From positions 1 to 10,350 of the forward strand of contig JAQUOK010000060.1 in assembly GCA_028717165.1 (NCBI GenBank): a DNA stretch of 10,350 bases, in the 5' to 3' direction. The notes beneath the pieces are model-generated. The model did no database searches, was not told the DNA's origin, and was given only the letters and a program-made list of their open reading frames with translations. This stretch comes from Victivallaceae bacterium. GTDB lineage: Bacteria; Verrucomicrobiota; Lentisphaeria; Victivallales; Victivallaceae. Made by a program: the position numbers and the translations under genes. Of this stretch, positions 7,308-10,350 are shown piece after piece (position 1 is the stretch's first letter; every line of letters begins with the position of its first letter).

Positions 7308-8432
7308 TTATGTTAACAGACAGTCCAGAATTTTATCTATATCTTTATTTTGCAGAGAAGCATTGAGAGAAAGCCTTATACGGGCAGTGCCCGCCGGAAC
7401 CGCGGGCGGACGGATGGCAAAAACCAGAATCCCCGCTTTACGGAATTTTTCAGCCATTTCCAGCGCGGCGGAATTTTCACCGAGCAGCAGAGGAACAATC
7501 TGGGAATCACTCTCAAGCCCAAGTTCACTGCGCAGTCTCGAACTTATTTTCAACAGATGTTCCCGGCGTTCTTTCAAAAGCGCATTCTTCTCCAGGACAA
7601 AACGGCTCCAGTTCACCGTTACCGGCGGCAATGCCGTGGTAAAAATGAATGGACGCATTTTATTTATCAGATAATCCCGCGTGATTTCGTCCATAACCGC
7701 AAACGCGCCGGCGGAACAGAACGCTTTGCCGAAAGTTCCGACCAGAATATCAACCTTGCCCAGCACTCCCTGAGCTTCCGCCAGGCCGCGGCCGTTGTCA
7801 CCGAAAACGCCGACGCTGTGGGCTTCGTCAACGATCAGCGTCGCATTGTAACGTTCTTTAAGCTCAACCAGCCGCCGCAAATCCGCCATGTCGCCGTCCA
7901 TGCTGAAAACGGATTCGGTGATGATAAAGACGTTCTTATATTCAGCAGCGCTTTTGATAAGCAGTCCTTCCAGAATCTCATAGTCGAGATGCGGATAACG
8001 TTTGAAGTGCGCGTCGGAAAGCCGGACGCCGTCAATGATGCTGGCGTGATTCAGTCTGTCGCACAGGATCAAATCGCTGCCGGTTGTCAATGCGGGCAGG
8101 ATACCTATATTGGCGTGATAGCCGCTGTTGAACACCAGCGCCGGCCGCTCATAGAGTTTTTTCAGGACGGTTTCAAGACCGGAATAACCGGAATGATTGC
8201 CGGTAAGCAGACGTGATGATGAAGACGAAAGGGCATAGGCCGCATCAGTCGCGTTATACTGTAAACCAGTATAGAATTCATCCCGCAGCTCCGGTATGGA
8301 CGACAGGCCGAGATAATCGTTCGAGGACAGATTCAGCAAACCGGCGTCAAACCGCGATTCGCGCAATATCCGTAACTGGTCTCTTTCCCGCAGGGAATTC
8401 AACTCCTGCTTCATTCTTTCTCGTAATGACAT
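7308..8432 (-). CDS. bioF: 8-amino-7-oxononanoate synthase (KAPA synthase) BioF
   Basis: This 374-residue protein is a fold-type I PLP enzyme that condenses pimeloyl-ACP (or pimeloyl-CoA) with L-alanine to give KAPA, CO2 and the free carrier. Length and motifs match the family. They are NLSSNDYLGL near the N-terminus, LTGNHSGYSGLE, FNSGYHANIG, DRLNHASIIDG with His129, DEAHSVGVFG with Asp202 and His205, and GTFGKAFCSAG with Lys236 as the PLP-binding lysine. The end, AIRPPAVPAGTARIRLSL, is typical of the family. The ATG at 8432 gives an N-terminus that aligns with known BioF proteins (MS..E....L). No Shine-Dalgarno is visible before it: the 26 bases to the bioB stop are mostly a TTAAGG-type repeat. 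Translation may depend on ribosomes finishing bioB (inference). The product feeds BioA, which is not in the window. Confidence 0.97.
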   Translation of the reverse strand: MSLRERMKQELNSLRERDQLRILRESRFDAGLLNLSSNDYLGLSSIPELRDEFYTGLQYNATDAAYALSSSSSRLLTGNHSGYSGLETVLKKLYERPALVFNSGYHANIGILPALTTGSDLILCDRLNHASIIDGVRLSDAHFKRYPHLDYEILEGLLIKSAAEYKNVFIITESVFSMDGDMADLRRLVELKERYNATLIVDEAHSVGVFGDNGRGLAEAQGVLGKVDILVGTFGKAFCSAGAFAVMDEITRDYLINKMRPFIFTTALPPVTVNWSRFVLEKNALLKERREHLLKISSRLRSELGLESDSQIVPLLLGENSAALEMAEKFRKAGILVFAIRPPAVPAGTARIRLSLNASLQNKDIDKILDCLLT

Positions 8433-8439
8433 GGCTGTT

Positions 8440-8470
8440 TTAAGGGTTAAGGTTAAGGTTAAGGGTTAAG
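8440..8470. repeat. TTAAGG-type microsatellite across the bioB stop and bioB-bioF junction
   Basis: On the plus strand the units are TTAAGGG, TTAAGG, TTAAGG, TTAAGGG and TTAAG, five in a row. The bioB stop codon and its last three codons (Leu-Asn-Pro) lie in the repeat, and the rest fills the leader of bioF. Read in the bioB frame, repeat units supply further TAA codons after the stop. Confidence 0.9.
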
Positions 8471-9457
8471 AGTGAATTTATTCAGGCGTTCTATGAACTT
8501 TCGGTCTTCCTCCACAGAACGGCCGCGCGTCGTCAAGTAACCGCCGGTCATCAGCGCATTGACGCCCGACAACATTAACAGTCCCTGGAAATCTTTCAGG
8601 GCGGTTTCACGCCCGGCGGCGAACTTGATCATCTTTTCCGGATTAAGCAGCCGGAAAAGCGCAAAACTTTTCGCAACTTCATACGGTTCCATTATCGGAC
8701 GCTTTGCAAGCGGCGTGCCGGGTATCGGCATAAGCACGTTCAGCGGGATGCCGTCAACCTCCAGCTCCCTTACCGCCAGCGCCATATCGATGCGGTCAAC
8801 TGAAGTCTCGCCCAGCCCGAAAATACCGCCGCAACAGATTTTAACCCCGAATGACTGCAAATATTTGATAGTGTCTATTTTTTCCTGTATGGCATGGGTG
8901 TCGGCAATAAGTTCGGCGTATTTCGCCGGGGCCGTCTGCAGATTGATATTATAACGGGTACAGTGGTGTTCAGACAATATTTTTGCGGTTTCCTCGCTTA
9001 AAATACCGAGCGAAACGCAAATATTCAGGCCGGGATATTCCGCATGGATCGCGTCAAGCACGCCCATTATGGAATAAAATTCCTCGTCCGGTTTCAAATA
9101 GCCGTAACCGCTGGTCACGTAGCCGAAAGACCGCACTCCAGAATCATAAACCGTTCTGACCGCGTCCAGAACTCTTTCCCTGCCGAGCAGCGGATAGGTT
9201 TCGATATTGGTGTCGTGATGAGCCGACTGGGCGCAGAATTTACAGTTTTGCGAACAGACGCCGGATTTGGCGTTGAGGATGGAACAAACCTGTATGCCGG
9301 GAGCGTATTTTCCCCTCACTTTGTTCGCCAGCGACAACAGATCCAGCAGCTCCGGGCCGTGCACTTCCCGGTCAACGGCAAGCGCTTCTTCCCGGTTCAG
9401 CGTTCCGCCGTCAAGCACTTTATACGCGTTCCTTATATGTTCGTTCAGTATTTTCAT
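8459..9457 (-). CDS. bioB: Biotin synthase BioB, variant lacking the usual [2Fe-2S] ligands
   Basis: This 332-residue radical SAM enzyme inserts sulfur into dethiobiotin to form biotin. The SAM-binding [4Fe-4S] motif is Cys68-x3-Cys72-x2-Cys75 (GVCSQNCKFCAQS). The family pattern continues with NICVSLGIL (Cys147, matching E. coli Cys128), KICCGGIFGLGE (Cys208, matching Cys188), MPIPGTPLA and FAAGRE. By eye alignment, the position of E. coli Cys97 is Gly112 (SFGYVTSG) and that of Arg260 is Lys278 (IKFAAGRE). Extra cysteines occur at 58, 166 and 209. The YNHNLDT motif reads YNINLQT. These changes fit anaerobe-type BioB proteins, for which a different auxiliary cluster has been reported (from memory), rather than a dead enzyme. 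The ATG at 9457 overlaps the holA stop by four bases, and AAGAGG stands 5 bases before it. Confidence 0.96.
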   Translation of the reverse strand: MKILNEHIRNAYKVLDGGTLNREEALAVDREVHGPELLDLLSLANKVRGKYAPGIQVCSILNAKSGVCSQNCKFCAQSAHHDTNIETYPLLGRERVLDAVRTVYDSGVRSFGYVTSGYGYLKPDEEFYSIMGVLDAIHAEYPGLNICVSLGILSEETAKILSEHHCTRYNINLQTAPAKYAELIADTHAIQEKIDTIKYLQSFGVKICCGGIFGLGETSVDRIDMALAVRELEVDGIPLNVLMPIPGTPLAKRPIMEPYEVAKSFALFRLLNPEKMIKFAAGRETALKDFQGLLMLSGVNALMTGGYLTTRGRSVEEDRKFIERLNKFTLNP

Positions 9458-10350
9458 CGCGGCCTCTTGCCGGTAATCACCGTTACCAATTGTTCCAGGA
9501 CGATACGCGGATTCACGGCGCCGGAAACCAGCCGGCGGTTGGCTTCGAGAATATCCCGCAAAGTCTGCGCCAGTTCGCCGTCACTGAACTTTTCCGCGCT
9601 TTCACATACTTTATAGGCCCGGAAAGGATGCATTTTCAGGAGCATGTTATCCGGGTATTTTTCCCTTACGCTTTCCGGAACCGCGGAAAAATATGATTTT
9701 CCGATCCTCGCCGGGGCATTTATTTCCGCCATCGCGTTCTTTGTTTTTATCATCTCCTGAAAAGTCCTTATCGCATGGCCGAGAATGGATAATTCCAGAT
9801 TGCCGCTGCGCTCTGCGGCAAGCTGTTTCGCAAGAGTGCCGACCAGACGCAAAGCGGCCGGCATGTTTTTATCAACAAGCGCATTGGCAAAATCCCAGCT
9901 CATGGCTTCCGGAGTGCAGCTGCAGACGGCTTTGCAGTCCTCTACGGTTATCTGTTCCCTGTCCCCGGCATAGCAGAAGGCTTTTTCAAGTTCCATCTGC
10001 AAAGAACCGCCGTCGCCGGTTACGGTTTCCGAAAGATAATATATGGCGGCCTGGTCGATCTGTCTGCCGGCTTTGGCGCATATTTCCAGAATCTGCTGCC
10101 GCTGGTTTTCCACAAACCTTTTATCCCCGAAACTGGTCTGTTTGAAAATCTGGATTTCCGCGCCAGAAACGGCTTTGCAGCATTTGAAAAAAGCTTTGCG
10201 CTGGTCAATGCCGGGACCGTCGATAAGCAGAATAGTATCATCCGGAATACCTTCTTTTATGAAGTCGCAAAGTTCGCCTATGCGTTTTTTGAAGATGTCC
10301 TTGGCATTGAGCGCCAGGGACTTTTCGAAATGCGCAAAGTGACGAAGGCA
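9454..10350 (-). CDS. holA: DNA polymerase III subunit delta, 5' end outside window
   Basis: The frame is open to the window edge, giving 298 residues plus the stop. Compared with the usual length of about 340-370, some 50-80 N-terminal residues are missing, including the start of the AAA+-like domain. The subunit opens the sliding clamp as part of the clamp loader at the replication fork. Visible pattern: DDTILLIDGPGIDQRKAFFK, then FVENQRQQILEICAKAG with an YYLSETVTGDG segment (the family's LAEHVGGDL position), an EKAFCYAGDREQITVEDCKAV segment split over the domain boundary, WDFANALVDKNMPAALRLV, and an LSILGHAIRTFQEMI helix. This is the DNA_pol3_delta order. HolA is divergent, so the call rests on the whole pattern. 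A GTG at 10113 is internal because similarity continues upstream of it. The last codons overlap bioB, so the biotin genes are probably read through from the holA transcript. Confidence 0.88.
   Translation of the reverse strand, partial: CLRHFAHFEKSLALNAKDIFKKRIGELCDFIKEGIPDDTILLIDGPGIDQRKAFFKCCKAVSGAEIQIFKQTSFGDKRFVENQRQQILEICAKAGRQIDQAAIYYLSETVTGDGGSLQMELEKAFCYAGDREQITVEDCKAVCSCTPEAMSWDFANALVDKNMPAALRLVGTLAKQLAAERSGNLELSILGHAIRTFQEMIKTKNAMAEINAPARIGKSYFSAVPESVREKYPDNMLLKMHPFRAYKVCESAEKFSDGELAQTLRDILEANRRLVSGAVNPRIVLEQLVTVITGKRPR
9463..9468 (-). promoter_or_regulatory. Ribosome binding site of bioB inside holA
   Basis: AAGAGG on the minus strand lies 5 bases before the bioB ATG, within the last codons of holA. 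Together with the 4-base ATGA overlap it points to translational coupling of bioB to holA and supports the chosen start. Confidence 0.75.

Noticed and set aside
7350..8216. 288-codon open frame on the plus strand opposite bioF
   Set aside because: bioF is unambiguous on the other strand, with its catalytic residues in place. The plus-strand product matches nothing I know and has shadow-like composition.
8433..8458. A BirA operator or promoter for bioF
   Set aside because: The 26-base gap is almost entirely the TTAAGG repeat. No dyad operator or -10/-35 pair can be supported.
8440..8470. Telomere-like or CRISPR-type repeat
   Set aside because: It is only about 31 bases with 6-7 base units and no spacers, so it is a simple microsatellite.
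10111..10113. GTG as start of holA
   Set aside because: The frame stays open upstream to the window edge and encodes the family-like segment DDTILLIDGPGIDQRK, so this is an internal Val codon.

Overview
The window is bacterial and densely coding, with no gap between genes longer than 26 bases. It falls into two convergent blocks. The plus-strand block (1-6644) holds the end of a von Willebrand factor A (YfbK-type) protein and a 2083-residue exported and membrane-anchored protein of unknown function. The minus-strand block (10350-6648) reads, in transcription order, holA (DNA polymerase III delta, cut by the window edge), bioB, bioF and bioG. The two blocks meet tail to tail, with 3 bases between the stop codons.

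The pairing of a YfbK-like VWA protein with a giant secreted, beta-rich protein is the kind of locus I associate with the PVC superphylum, and Lentisphaerota is my best guess. The biotin synthase looks like the variant found in strict anaerobes. The lineage is an inference and not proven here.

The most striking object is the 2083-residue protein. Read closely, it is one long module repeated head to tail. Both halves begin with a signal peptide and carry the same landmarks in the same order, offset by a near-constant 1025-1039 residues. They are joined by a five-helix membrane block that leads into a second, fully formed signal-peptide-like segment around residues 1037-1058. Topology predicts two large lobes outside the cytoplasm. 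The second lobe has an extra TPR-like, Gln-rich stretch before the C-terminal anchor.

The biotin genes cover late steps: release of pimeloyl-ACP from its methyl ester (BioG), KAPA synthesis (BioF) and sulfur insertion (BioB). BioC, BioA and BioD are not in the window. bioB overlaps holA by 4 bases, so the biotin genes probably share a transcript with a replication gene. BioB lacks the usual Cys and Arg ligands of the [2Fe-2S] cluster and has additional cysteines, which suggests a different auxiliary cluster. A TTAAGG-type microsatellite covers the bioB stop codon and the bioB-bioF junction. No RNA genes, insertion sequences, CRISPR arrays or phage genes were seen.
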